A stretch of DNA of 64,000 bases from Coprinellus micaceus. Lineage: Eukaryota; Basidiomycota; Agaricomycetes; Agaricales; Psathyrellaceae. A program made the position numbers and the translations under genes. Shown in pieces: positions 36,425-49,300 of this stretch. The stretch is from positions 4,030,001 through 4,094,000 of the forward strand of contig OX596335.1 in NCBI GenBank assembly GCA_951394405.1. Direction: 5' to 3'. Under the pieces are notes generated by a model. That model searched no databases, was not told the DNA's origin, and saw only the letters and a program-made list of their open reading frames with translations. Every line of letters begins with the position of its first letter. Within the stretch, counting starts at the first letter, position 1.

Positions 36425-37117
36425 TTCATCAAGGTGCAAATGGGAGGGAGCTGCATATTCTGTGCTAACTTACTTGACTAGATTGGGCTGGATTTTAAGG
36501 AAAACTCCACTTACTACTGAATAGACACTGTACTTCTATTTGGGCCACTCCGTTTATGGGTTTCCCTGTCACAGGAAATTTGCGAGAATTGCACTCAAAG
36601 AGTGCAAACACGTTCCTTACAAGTTCAAACTTATCGTTCGGCACACTCTTCTTACTTTATCCTCGGTAGCTTATCATAGAGTAAAATGAACTCTGTATAG
36701 CCCTTCAGGCCTTCGAATCCCTCCTATTGGCGAGATAAGGGTTCCAACCTGATCCAATCAAGGGTGAGGCCCAGTTCGAGGCACCAAGAAGCACCTACAC
36801 GGAACATTCTGAAAATTGCATGGCACAACAAACGATCTATCTATCTATGCACTCACAAGTCCCTCGGCCAAGACTCGATGTATGATTCGGTCCAGAAGCG
36901 TTGAACAAAGCGTATGCATATTGTACGCAATGTTTCGCTATTCGAGTGGCGATTACTATCAGATACTGAACCCGTGTTTTCGTTCAACCTCTTGAGCTCC
37001 GTCAACATCGCCAAGGAACGCGATTCAGGATTCCCTCGTCCGCTACTTTTTATTCCTCCCGGCCTCCGACTCGTGATACCAAGCGCCCAGGCGGAGACGC
37101 GCCTCCCGACGCGGCGC
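36425..37117. other. intergenic between GH128 and HNH pseudogene
   Basis: About 690 bases holding the two 3' ends of converging genes. An open stretch on each strand has no recognisable motif. A short CTAT run lies near 36838. The 19-bp direct repeat begins at its right end. Confidence 0.5.
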
Positions 37118-37122
37118 TTAAT
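37104..37122. repeat. 19-bp direct repeat, left copy
   Basis: TCCCGACGCGGCGCTTAAT, identical to 38928-38946. The copy overlaps the stop codon of the HNH pseudogene and is nested in a hairpin (arms CGCCTCC and GGAGGCG). Confidence 0.75.
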
Positions 37123-38454
37123 CGGAGGCGTGAGTGATCGATATGCTACCAAATCCAATTTCTAGGAAGGACCTCTGAAGGTGAGCTGCGAAAAGCTCGC
37201 CGGAAGAGCCATCGGAAGCTAGGGTCGAAAGGCCCTCGAGATAGCGGTCGAGTTTATCCATATACTCGGCGACACCCGACATGTGCGCCGCCCTACATAT
37301 GGCGGCATGCAGCTTCAGATATCTGGGATCAGGGAGATCCAGTCTAGTAGGATCCGACGACGTGAATGTCACAGTGGAGGGGACACCTCGGAGTGGGATC
37401 ATAGTCCGTATAATGTACGTATTCGCAGCCTCGCACTGCAGTGAACGCGGGCAGTTAGAGCTCATTTCATATACAGCGGTCAATGTGCGCAGCACTCACC
37501 GGTTCAAACCAAAGCATTAGATTATCGAACGCCGTGTGGAAGTCTGAGGCCAGTGTCAACCCGTTTGACAGACTGTGAATCTTGTCCCCTTTGAGCTCGT
37601 CAAGACCTTCGATGCCACCGAATGTGGAGATATACTTCCACACAGTTAAGGCGTAGGATTTCTGACGTAAGTTAGACGGGTTGAGATGCCAGGATGGACG
37701 AGTACTGCGCTAACCTTGGACGGATTATCTAGACCCTGGTTCGTGGACGGGGGAAACATGTACAGAACTCCGTCGCCGTGGCGGTCACATCTTGCCAACC
37801 GAAAGCTTCTCTCCTGGTGGAATCAAGCTCTATCCACGCATCCATTTCGACACACCCAGTCACCATGCATCGGTAGTTGTCGCGCTTGAGAGCCTTCCAA
37901 ATATTTTAGCAACGTCCGAGCGAGGTGGAAGAGACGAACTCACAGCGCGTTTTGCGGCGCGATGATCTTTAGGCGCTGGCTCGACCGGGGCAGCAAACAG
38001 GCCGCTATTTCCATCGAAAGATGGACGACTTGGGTGCTCGGAGGGAGCTGGCGTTTTCTCCTTGCTCTGTCGGACTGTCTAATACGTCAATCGAATTGAG
38101 CAGAGGAGAAGCAAATCACTGACAAACGCGAATTATATGGTTTAAATAGTGTTGAGCCAAGTCATTCATTGCAGTTTCATCGCCATGACACGCAATTATC
38201 TGGTCAGCTACCGCAAGCTAACCCTTCTCGGAGGGCGCTTCGATGAGGAGGTATCCAAGACACCGTCCAAACGGGACTCGGAGTTCCTGCACAAGCGTCT
38301 CTTCCTGGCGCTTATGGCCCTGCGCCTCTTCGTCATGCTCCAGGCACTGGTTGTAGGCGTCGTGAAGTCTGGCCTCCTCACGAGGATGGAAGGGGTTGGA
38401 GGGAAGAGGTTGCTTAGGTTCGAGGGCGGGGATGCGCCGCGGGATGGTAGTCAT
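37118..38454 (-). pseudogene. HNH-nuclease-domain protein, broken
   Basis: Four or five exons begin MTTIPRRIPALEP and end near 37118 (ISITHASD). The layout is that of the mushroom HNH family (PF13391-like): an N-terminal helical region (LHDAYNQCLEHDEEAQ, GRCLGYLLIEAPSEKG), a low-complexity linker (HPSRPSFDGNSG), then ALKRDNYRCMVTG and the conserved FPPSTNQGLDNPSK and LASDFHTAFDNLMLWFEP. The last contains the third metal/His motif. Two lesions are visible: TAG at 38218-38220 directly after EAPSEKG, where the family reads on, and a missing base near 37761, between ATEFC and MFPPSTN, which shifts the frame exactly where the central HNH histidine is expected. Together they indicate a decayed gene. 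A sequencing error could explain the second but less easily the first. Function of the family is unknown. Confidence 0.75.
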
Positions 38455-39057
38455 GAGGAGAGGTGGCCGACCGTCACTTCGAACTCCGCCCGAAATCGCC
38501 GGTGACCTCAATATCGGTAAGTATTGCAGAGACCGTCAGCGAGCCGACCAACTTGAGACATTTTTTACTTAAGTTGCACTCAACAGAATGCTACTTCACC
38601 TCATCTCTGCGCCGTTGCCCCATACAGAAGAGACCGGTGGCGTACCCCTTGTCTTCTGCGTATGCCCCGACGATGAGCTCACCTGTCTCGGAGATCTTGT
38701 CCTTGTACTTCCACTCGTCGAACTTCGCTTTGACTGCAACTATTTACCTTGCCGACACCCTCCCAGCCGAGTCTGGCGCCTAATATTCTCGTTTGTGTCT
38801 TTAAGTTTCGTCTAGAACAATATTCCACTTTATCCGTGTTATTGGGTAACCATGGCTTGGAGGCGTAGTTACATCTTGTACCGAAGGTTTCGCTAAAATA
38901 CTCAAGTTCAGTGGCGGCGCCTCCGAGTCCCGACGCGGCGCTTAATTGGTGTGTGGGAGTTTGATAGGCTGACTAATCCAGTCGCCCCCTGCCAACGACA
39001 AGGCGAACGAACAAGTGCTCCGTACCACCGCACTGGCCGCGGCTTCCATCTCTCGCT
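38455..39057. other. upstream region of HNH pseudogene and SSP120
   Basis: About 600 bases between divergent genes. Contains the second 19-bp repeat copy, which lies about 110 bases upstream of the SSP120 ATG. The leader next to SSP120 is C-rich. I see no gene here. Confidence 0.5.
38928..38946. repeat. 19-bp direct repeat, right copy
   Basis: TCCCGACGCGGCGCTTAAT, identical to 37104-37122. Immediately upstream GCGCCTCC is also shared, with a four-base insertion (GAGT) in this copy. Confidence 0.75.
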
Positions 39058-40441
39058 ATGCTGAAACCTATCGCCTTCTCCCTGCTGGTCCTCATCGAGA
39101 TTGCGTTGGCTCATGGTAGCCATGGCCACGACGGCCCAGAGGCCGGGGAAACCATCCAACAGTATGCCCAGCGACACGTAGGTGTTCGAGCCATGGTTTA
39201 CCTCTGCCGAGGGTACTCATCCGTGCTGTTTTGTTGCGACAGATGTCTAAGGAACACCATATGTGCGTAGCCTCTGAATGAGAGAGGGAGAGAGAAAGAG
39301 GCGAAGGGCACTGATATGAGGATCCTGGGATTGTAGCGACTCGTTCGATGCACGGAGTTTCTTCCAGCTGCATGATTTGGACCGGTGCGTGGGCAAGGAA
39401 CGTCAACAGCAAAGGGTTCAATTAATCAGGGTCTGTGTAGGGACGGATTCTGGAACAAGGAAGAGATTGAGGCTATCTATGGTGTTCACCACGTATACTC
39501 TCAAAAGAAGTCCAAGGTGGGCGCGGTCGGGTCAGTGTTGTCCAAGGCCCTGACTGATAGGTCTTCATAGGACGATGCCGAGCACCAGAAGAAGGCGGAC
39601 CACATCGTTTCAGTGGTGCTGGAGAAGCTTGACTTGAACAATGATGGTCTTGTTTCTCCGGAGGAGCTGGAGAAGGTTGGACTTGATGGACTGCCCAACT
39701 TTGAGAACTTGGGCGCTGAAGGTCATCACTACGACATTGAGAGCGGTGCGTCTCCTCTCCTTTATCACCTGAGCCATAACTTACTCATGTCTCTTCTTCG
39801 CATGCAGAATTCTTCCTCCACCACGAAGGTAGTAATTCCTTTGTCCCATCTCTCCATTACTCCTCGAAACTCACCCCACTTGACAGAGGAATTCCACTCC
39901 ACGCCAGAAACTCAGACTGACGAATCATACAACCATCCCGAGGACCTCGAGCACTTCGCCCACCACGAGCACATCGAAAACCAGGAAGCCGAGAAGGAGG
40001 CCTCGTACCAGGGCATCTCCGTCGACGAACTCATCAAGGACCGTGTCGCAGCAGCTGAAGTTGCTGAGAAATCCGCTTCTGCCGCTGCTGCTGACGCCGC
40101 CGCGAGCAAGGCCGCCGCCATTGGCGACGTACCAGTTGAAGGAGATGGTCATCAAGCGCCCGTATCAGCAGCACCGGCGAAGCCAGGAGTTACCCGCGTG
40201 CCACCTCCTGAAAAGCTCGATCCCTCCATCAAGTACGCTGAAGCACGGGCGAAGGCTGCTTCCAACGCGGCTTGGGGGAACGGCGAGGCTGGGTACAAGG
40301 CGCCTGCGCAGCCAGAGGAGAAAATGCGGCGGGGGCTTCCATACAAGGTGCGTTTGACGTTTCGCAGACATGACCGCGAACTGAGAGCTAATTCAGGATC
40401 GTATGCAGTACAAATTCCGACGGAATTGGGGCGATTTCTAA
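39058..40441 (+). CDS. SSP120: SSP120-like EF-hand secretory-pathway protein
   Basis: About nine exons encode roughly 310 residues. A signal peptide is visible (MLKPIAFSLLVLIEIALAHG), followed by a His/Gly-rich mature start. Two EF-hand loops follow: DLDRDGFWNKEE and DLNNDGLVSPEE, in the typical D-x-D-x-DG-x-x-x-x-x-E layout with ligands intact. A Glu/His-rich stretch (HPEDLEHFAHHEHIEN) and an Ala-rich helix (AADAAASKAAA) come next, then the end KDRMQYKFRRNWGDF, spliced to the stop at 40439-40441. This layout matches the yeast Ssp120/nucleobindin-related group, calcium-binding proteins of the ER-Golgi pathway that associate with cargo receptors of the Emp46/47 type. The last intron (donor GTGCGT, acceptor TTCAG) fixes the C-terminus. 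Confidence 0.88.
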
Positions 40442-40755
40442 ACGCGTTATCTATGTATTCGTTGAGGATCTTTTGGTTAAGTTATATGTATATCAAGGCA
40501 TGCCATACCCTTCCTGCGCCGTGGAATACACCTTCACTGCACAACCCCGACTGACAGGCTGTAGAGAATGACCGCGGATTCTCATCTTTGCCGCCGGACG
40601 GAGTGCTCATTGCACCCTGAGCATCTTGCTCGGACGCTCCCCCGATGACGTCTTCGTTTCGCGAATCTATATATTATCCTGACTCAGGTCCACGATGGCG
40701 CCCTGCCTCCTAGGACAACTCTTCGCCATTTCCAAGTCCACGGCCATTCCCCAGC

Positions 40756-41261
40756 ATGGCCGAAGATATTATCACAACAGGAGGCTGCTATTGCAAAGCG
40801 GTGCGCTATCAAGTCAAAGGGCGACCCATTCGAGCAGCCTATTGTCACTGTACTCTTTGCCAGCGCTTTTCTTGTGAGTTGCACATGCTCTACCCTTCGC
40901 CTCCATCGATAACAGTTGAATAGCTACCGCTTTCGTCTTCACCATTCATTGGGAACCATCGGCTTTCAGTTGGAGCGACACCCCAGAGGAGGCCCTTCAA
41001 ACATATAATGTCGCTGGCAAGCCTTGGAAGAGACGTTTCCGATGCAAGAATTGTGGTTGCAACGTCGCAAATCAGAATGCCAACACGGGCAAATGGAGTG
41101 TGTGGGGCGGACAGTTGGACAGGGATGAGAATGCGAAGATCAAGAACTGGGATGTCGTAAAGCCAACGGCACATTGGTTTTATGAGACGAGAATGCTGGA
41201 TATTAACGACGACCTGGGCAAATGGGCAGGGTATGAGAACGACTCTGAGCGGTTGGGGTGA
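40756..41261 (+). CDS. GFA/CENP-V-type zinc protein
   Basis: Two exons encode about 150 residues. The start MAEDIITTGG leads into GGCYCKAVRY, the first zinc ligands; CHCTLCQRFS follows, interrupted by the intron, and RCKNCGCN is the last Cys set. This matches the GFA domain (glutathione-dependent formaldehyde-activating enzyme, S-hydroxymethylglutathione synthase, related to CENP-V). In fungi these stand-alone proteins are often annotated as formaldehyde detoxification proteins, but most have no shown activity. A possible 61-codon upstream frame starting at 40695 overlaps the start in another frame and could dampen translation. About 310 bases separate it from SSP120, with no gene visible. 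Confidence 0.88.
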
Positions 41262-41503
41262 AGCAGAGAGAAACTTGTGCCCGGTGATACTAGTGTTGTG
41301 TGTAATGACAACATATCCTATTTAGTATGATAGCCGACCCGGAAAAGGATCATATTGAATGCAAAGGCTCCTTACGCGACCTTGCGGCCTGACGCTTGTT
41401 TTGCTTCCCGTCCACCACGTCCACCCACTATTCAGCCCCCGTCGAGCCCTCCTCCTCATCGCCGGCCCAGCTGTGGACACATACACACAAACACTGCTCA
41501 ACC

Positions 41504-43060
41504 ATGGCATCAATGTTTCGTGCTTCGCCCTGGGTGACGTACCAACCACCGGCCGAGCCCCAGGCCAATCAAGAACAACCCGTCGTCCTGCAGCACCAGT
41601 TGCAGCAACCATCACACCTTGGGGGTACCACGATGATTATGGATATGGACGTCGATATGGATGCTCCTCACATATCTACTCTCCGTGAGGAGAAGACACC
41701 ACCACCTTCCAAGAAGTCGACGGCTGGACGGAAACCCAAGGCGCCAAAGTTGAAGGTCGCGGCAACAGGACCTTCTGAGCGCAAGGGTAAGGCCGCGGCA
41801 GCTCCGCAGGGAGGCCGTGACAAAGCTGGTGAGGACGAGGAGGATCAGCTAATTGACGACGACGACAAGAGTAGTGCCATGCCGCCACCAACGTCTGCGA
41901 CACCAACAGCGACAACGTCAGGTCGCTCGCCGGATTCGACACCGAAGAAGAAGCCAGGGCCCAAGCGGAAGACGAAGAAGGAGAAGGCGGCGGAGGCTGC
42001 TGCTGCCGAGAACGCATCTACCTCTTCGCAGCCAGTCCCAAGCGGTGCGTAGTGTTTATTTGACAGAGCTGCTATTCTAGGTCTTATGGACGAGAACAGA
42101 TTCTGGATCACAAATTATTATAGAGGATGGGTCAGCGGAGCCGGTTATGTTGAAGCTCTCCACTGCTGGAAAGAAGAAAGCCCAAACTACGCCCCGTAAA
42201 ACGTCGGGTACCGCGCGAGGGCGAGGGCGAGGAGCCAAGTACGTGTTCATTTCGTTTTGACACGCGAGACGGCTAACATTATTTGACAGAACTAAGACTG
42301 CTTTGGTTCCTCATGTAGTTCTGGCCGATGACGCTGCCACGAGCGAAGGCATGTCCTTCCACTTATTTGATTTTCATCAAGGTTTCTAACTCTGTTCCCA
42401 GCGGGGTTCACTGGAACTGCGCCTTCTTCGCCCGCCACGGCCCACATGGATCTTGGGGAAGGCTCTCCGGAGCCTGACAACGCCACCATAGCCCAGTCCT
42501 CGCCACCTCTGACATCCGTGCCTCTACCAGATGAAGCTGCCCATGCTTTAGAGAACGTCGCGATCCCACAATACCCTCTCCCAACCAAACCATTCCCCGT
42601 CCAGGCACCTATAAAGATACCCACTGGCTTTGCACCACCAATGGCCCTTGACAAGTCGACCAAAAAGGTTAGACGCTGGCGGCCTGCGAACAGAGAGATT
42701 CGAGGCATCGCGGGAGGTCGGTGGTTCGTGAAGACCTGGGTCGGAGAGAAAGAGTCAGAGTATGGCTCTGCAATTGGAGAAGAGAAAACTGCCACTATGC
42801 CTGGAGGCATGATGGGCAAGTTCAGTGGGTTGTCTGCGTCAGCGCCTGTTGGAAGAGGGGGAGGTGCTGGGAGAGGGAAAGGATCGAAGTTGGTCTCGGC
42901 AGCTCCATCTGCGATTCCATCGCGCGCTGGATCTCCTGGACCCGGACCATCTGCATCGACAGCAACAGCTGCTCGACCTATGACAAAGATGAGGATCCTG
43001 CAGTTGGCGCCTGCAGCATCAGAGAATGGGGATTCCGATATGGCACCTCCTGAGTCGTAG
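41504..43060 (+). CDS. probable INO80 complex subunit, Ies4-like
   Basis: At least four exons encode roughly 430 residues, starting MASMFRASPWVTYQPPAEP at 41504. The body is basic and low in complexity: KPPTSKKSTAGRK-type lysines, PGPKRKTKKEKAAEAAAAEN, RKTSGTARGRGRGAKTK, Pro/Ser tracts. A conserved block near residue 330 (STKKVRRWRPANREIRGIAG followed by GRWFVKTWV) has the W-x(n)-G-x-x-W pattern I associate with Ies4 (PF08193), which also has the PGPKRK-like basic segment. Ies4 is a small INO80 subunit linked to checkpoint signalling. The match is by pattern and composition only, so INO80 membership is inference. One intron (42349-42401) appears to begin with GC and not GT. After the block comes a Gly/Ser-rich tail with KMRILQLAP. 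Confidence 0.55.
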
Positions 43061-43355
43061 TTTACTCATCTTCTTGCGCCGTACCTATTTATTATCGACC
43101 ATGTACTATATCCGTTGTAGCAATAGGTAATGGGCCGTGCAGCGCCGCTTTGTACACGTTAGTTGGTGTGCTGGATCTCCGCGTCGAACAGACAGGGGTA
43201 CGACCTTCCCAAAACGGGGTGCGTGTCAGGATGCCCAGATCGACTGTTGACGCAGTTCAGCGGTGGACGACCACGATCATACTTGCATTGCTCCGCCTCT
43301 TCCTCGAACATCCATCGCGCCAAACGATTCTAGCCCAAGTTTGAGGAACTCGGAC

Positions 43356-46300
43356 ATGTCCAATGCCCCTTTAGTGGTCTCGAGCGTAGAGGTCCCAGGA
43401 ACCGCTGCAAAGAAGGGTTCGGCATGGATCACCGCGAAAGCCAGCGAACGAAGTGAGTAGCTTTGCGGCGCCTGGTTTGGATGATGAGCTCTAACGCTGG
43501 ACTCTACTCATGTGCAGCCATAACTCAAGCGTATTCGTCTGATCCCAAGTTTAAGAAGTATATCCAGCAGGTGGAGAAGTGTTTGAATTCGTTTGACGAT
43601 GTCCATGAGTGGGCGGATTGTATTGCGTTCTTGAAGCAATTGCTGAAGGTGAGTTCTTGAGTTGTGGATCTAGTCCGTGCGTACGAAACAATGGAATGCG
43701 TTATAGACGTTCCAAACATATTCGCAGTTCAAGGAAATACCCAAGAAGCTCATTGTTGCGAAGCGACTCTCGCAATGCCTGAATCCAGCGTTACCTACCG
43801 GTGTGCATCAGCGTGCACTTGAGGTCTACATCCACATCCTGCAGGTCCTCGGAGTGAGTCGACGACAAACCGTTCTTCTTGGAGTCACATACTCATCGTA
43901 CTTGTAGCCCGAAGGCTTGAAACGCGATCTCCCTCTCTGGTCATCGGGCCTCTTCCCCTTCTTCGAATATGCCGCAACATCAGTCAAGCCCACGCTCCTC
44001 AACATCTATGAGACACACTATATCCCACTTCAAACAGCCTTACGACCCCTCACGAAATCATTTACGCTTGCACTTCTTCCCGGCCTCGAAGAGGAGACGG
44101 GGGAGTTCTTCGAGAAAGTCATCGCCATGCTCGACAAACTCTCCACTTCCGCATCTCTGTCGTTCTTCTTCCAGAACATTTGGCTCATCATGTTGACTAC
44201 TCCCTCTGCGCGTGGAACATCCCTAAACTACCTCTCTCGCCGTTTGCCGCGTCTAAACCCTGATGAAGGTGCGCATCTTTCACCTGTTCTCTAGTATACT
44301 GACGATAACACTGACACAACACGGTCTGTAGATATTACGGATATTGTGGGCAAGGACATTGGTCTTATGATTCGAGCTTTCGCAGCAGCATTGGAAGACG
44401 AGAACCTGCTTGTTCGGCGTGGAGCCCTGGACCTGCTTCTCACAGCCATCAGGGTGGACAGTGTGGCTATTAGGAAAGCCCATGCAGAGGACAAATCAAT
44501 CATCATGAAGGCCGCGGTGGGGGTGGTGCTTAGGAGGGACATTTCGTTGAATCGCAGGCTCTATTCGTGGTTGCTGGGACCCGAGGAGCGACCAGATAAC
44601 CCAATCGCTTACTATAAAGACCATGCGCTGGGGTTGCTGTATTCAACGCTCAAGGTAAGTTCCGACCGATATGCCCCTTGCTATTTACCCTAACCACTCG
44701 ACAGCATGAAATGTTCTCCCCATCTGGAGAATACGCGCAATCGAGGCCATTCAAGATCTTCATTTCGCTGCTTGATAAGTGGGAGGTTGGAAGCCCTCTT
44801 GCTGACATGCTGGTCTATGACGCCTTCAAGGCTATCAAGTCCCTCATGGAAGCGCACCCCCCAGACAGCGGGGAAGATGTACGTTCTTTGTATTCGAAGT
44901 GGTTTATGTCGCTAAATCTTCCATGTAGCTAATGATGACTGCGAGCACCCTATACGAGGCACTAGAACCCGAGATTCTTTGGAAACCCCTCCTTTCCAAG
45001 ATACTCAAGGAAATCTCAGGCGAAGGCACCCAAACTGAGGCTCTCGACTTGGCTTTGTTCATCATCAGGACGTTCTCCCATGACGAAGAGATCCAGTCAA
45101 CTCACTTCCCGACTCTCCTGGCAGGGCTCTTAGACTGCCTCGACATCCGTCTACACTCTCAGCCGTCGCTCTCATCAAGTCCAGCCGCCCTACAATCCCT
45201 CGTTCTCCTTGAAGAAATTCTCAAGTATACCCCACACCTCGGGCTAGCCGACCGGACAACCATCAACCCACCTAATCCCCAGAAAGAGGACGCTCGATCC
45301 AGCCAACGACCCTACCTTTTTGCATGCTCATTTTACGAGGTCGAGGATTTCGAACCGGTACCGGAGGGTTCTGCGCCCCGCTCAGACTCCATCATTCCAT
45401 TTACCACCTCATTCAACAGTCTCTTCTCGTTGACCGAACACTCCGCGCGGCTACTGACAGGTGCACGCCCGTCTGCGGGTTCAGTGAGAGAAGTGTTGTC
45501 GCGAACCATGACCTTAACCGAAAGGCTATTGGCGCGTTTGACAGTAGCAGTCAATGTCGCGTGGGAGCCCTCAAGCTGGATGGACACCCTTTTACAATCC
45601 TTTGAATGCGAGGTCAGCCAATCTCACTACTCTAACCGATGGTTCCTCAGCCCAGTTCTTCTCATAGTCTGCAACTTTCACGACCGTCGATCGGGTGGTG
45701 ACTCTCATTGCTGCGCTCAGCCGGTCTGAGCTCGTCGTACCGCGTCTCAACATCAGCAACCGCGTGTCGATGAGGAAGATGGTGACCAAGTTGTTGCAGT
45801 ATCTCAAGACAGACACAGTTGCCTACCACGCTCGGGCAGTGCATCTCATCTGCTCTTTGGACTCTGGGGCGACGGAATCCCACGTCGAGTCTGTCATTGC
45901 GCAAACCATGGCTTCCCCGGAGTCGAGGAATGTGGCGGAGGCGTATGAAGCATTTGGGATTCTTTGGCGGCTTTCAGAGGATAACACAGTCCCTGGGTTT
46001 AAATTTAAGGTACCTTTGATGACCGTCCTTGAGACGCTGAAAAGCACGGACCCTGGGTTGTATCGGATTGGGGAGACCTGGATGCGGTGCAGCCTGAAGT
46101 CATATTTGAGGTGAGTAGTTTAGCGATACTCTCAGGCTCCCAGGTGAGCCTAATATTCGTACAGGATCCTCGACCCCATTCTCTACGACCTCGACCCATC
46201 CATTTCTCGGACATCACACAACTTCAAAGTCCAAAAACGTGACATCGCTGGTTTCCTCTACGAACGGTCGTTCGACTTGCGATTGATCAACCACTTGCTG

Positions 46301-49300
46301 GAGGTGCTGCTCTCCGTAGTTAGCTTTGCGGGCCAGGGGTTCACGAAGGCTGCTGCGACGTCTGGCATCAAACGGTCACATCATTCTCCCCTTGTGCAAA
46401 GAGTTGAACAGGGTGAGCATTTGTATTTCGCGAAGCTGGGAGCTTAAAGGCTGAACCCTATCAGCATTCCAGAATGCTAACCGTACCTATCTGGACGTCC
46501 TCGTTGAGATTCTTCTTCGGTACGTGACGAGATCCTACCTACCTGCTGGCCATGTAGCTCATCTCTCGTCAGATTCATTCAATCAGAACCATCGCCCCGC
46601 CTTTCTCCTACCGTGAAACCGCTCAACTTGATATTGCAGTCAACGGCGATCCAACTACTGCAGCTCATCGTTACGCGCGGGGAGTTCGATCAGGCCCTCA
46701 TAGGCTCCATCGAGGCGATTGTCATTGGAAAACTCTACTACTCCGTCCACTCAAAGAGCCTAGACCTTCAGAACAAACTCCTCCATCTGCTGCACTCCAT
46801 CATTTCACTTTCGATATCCCACATTGAATCAACGCGCCAGATACCCAAGGACAATGTTGCTGAGGCTGGTGCTACTCAAGACGATGGCATCCGTTACTCG
46901 CTAAATCCCCTCCTCGTCCAGACCTTGATCGACGGCGTCTCTATTAGGAGCAATCGACCTGTCATGCAACACTGGCTTGACTTCACGCTCGGCGCAATAC
47001 CACAATTCCAGCCCGCCCTTCAACCCGCCATTATCCCGCTAAACGATTGCATCTGTCGGCAACTTACGTCCATCCTTGGGGAGATTGTCAGCGCTTCAAG
47101 ATTCTCCCAAGAGTATGGTGCGGATCTACAGACGAGTGCGACTGAGCTCGATTTGATTATGCTGATCAATGGCTTGGAGAGGCTGGTTCTGTTGGGGCTG
47201 GCGTTCACATCGGAGGCGGACGCTACAGATGACGATGCCTCTATCCAAGAGAAGCCGGCGACCGAGCAGTCGAGTGGCCTTCTCGGGTATGTGTCTACTG
47301 TCTTTAGTGGGGATGGTGGATCTGGGAGCACGAGTGAGCAGTCAAATGTGAGTTTGTTCTCTCGGATCCTCCGAAAAGTGCTAACCATATTGCTCCTACT
47401 AGACTCGCTCCCCTGGATATCGTTCACTGGATGACGGTGTTCGCATATTGTACTCAATCTGGGGTACTTTGATTTGGAAGCCCCCATCGACGTGGACGCC
47501 GAGGGAGGAGTCTCTATCGCTGATCTACAACCGCACAAGAGCACGGTGTCGACGGGCGCTGGAGCACCTGTTCCGTGTGCAGCCTATGGAGGTCTTCGAG
47601 TCCATCATCGATTGGTGGAGTAAAGACACTATGGTGAGTTGGCTGCTTGACTCCATGCTTCGCCCTTCGTGTTAACCCTCGGAAAGCTCCAGGAGACATC
47701 GCCGGATGCTGCTTTCGAAATCGTGGATGTATTGCTGTCCACCGCGCAGAACGCGACGCATATGCTCTGCGAGAGCATCTCGAGCAGAATCTCTTCAGCA
47801 AGTAACCGACGGCCTCCCGCGAATACTAGCCTGTAAGTCGCCAGACTACTCTCCCCTTTCATTGCCTTATTTTTACGTAGAACGGACGCCGTTTTGTTCA
47901 AGTTCATGGAGCAATACTTCCAACGCTTAGAAGGGCCTCTCGCTATCCAAGTCTGGGCACGGTACCTGACACTGGTCAAGGAGCTCGTGACGACGTCAAA
48001 GGAGTTCAAGCCACAGAACTTCCCTGCATTGCGGTGCATGAACGTGCTTTCCGAGAAAGTGACTCAGACCACGGCTATGGAGGACAAGAGAGTACGGAAG
48101 GAACTCCAGGACAACTACGGCCGACTATTGGACTCCTGCGTCATGTTCATCGGTCGCTCATCAGACCAAGGCTCGTGGATACGTCGAGCGAATGTAATAG
48201 CAACAAATGGCCGTGACTCCCCGGCACCTCGCCCAGCGGACGAGAAATTGGACGATAGCACGACCTCCACCCCAGACACGGCCAAGCTACCACCAAATGC
48301 CGAAATCTTGTACCACATCACCAACTTCATCGCCAAATTCGTTGTGCCTAATTTGCGCAGGTTCCTGTTGGAGAATGATAAGGTCATTGCGGCATGCAAC
48401 AACATCGTATACTACATTGTGAACCCAGCAATGAGGGGCAAAACGAGGTAAATCTTTCCCTTGGTCAAGCCTTCCACCGCATACTCATTCCTTGATTCTA
48501 GGCCAATGGATGTGGAGCCTACCGTGATATCGATTATCGAGGAGATGGCGAAAATACCGGCCTCGCTCAAATCGTGGAGGGCAGCAATCGTTGACCTCCT
48601 CAACGATAATCGAACCTTCAATTCGGTCGCTGAAGACGGAATCAAGTGGCAGCCCATTATCAAGGTTCTCTACAACTCTGATAGGACTGCGTTCTCTGAA
48701 TTGCTCGGTTCGTTTCTCCATAATATACATCCATGGCAAACACTCACAAATTCTTCTTTCAGCGAAAGTTGGCGCCGGCCCCTCTGCCAACATCTTCACG
48801 AACAAGGAGTATGAGATGCTTCTCCGTTCCCTCAGCATTCGAAGATTATCCTATGTGGTCTTCTCTGGCGAGAAGAATGCGTTCCTTACCCAACTTCCAA
48901 CAATCCAAGAGAAGCTAGTGGATGTGTTCAGGAGTGTACCCTCACCTGTGGTTCAGACTGAAGTCTTCCTTTGCATTAGAATTCTCCTCTGCCGCTTGTC
49001 GCCACATAACTTGACGAGCTTCTGGCCAGTGCTGCTGACGGAACTGGTGCGTTTCGGTTCTGTTCGTGTGCCACGGCGTTGAATTAACGTCTACCGCAGT
49101 ATCGCATATTCGAGCAAGTGATCGTTGGTCTCCCCGCTGACGGCTCCGAGGACCTTCAGCTTATTCTTGCGGCGTGTAAATGTCTGGACCTGCTTCTAGT
49201 GCTACAGACGGAGGAATTCCAAGTGTAGGCTACATCTTCAGTCCGCGCCGTGCTGTGCTGACCCTCTGACAGACACCAGTGGACGTTCATAACTGACACG

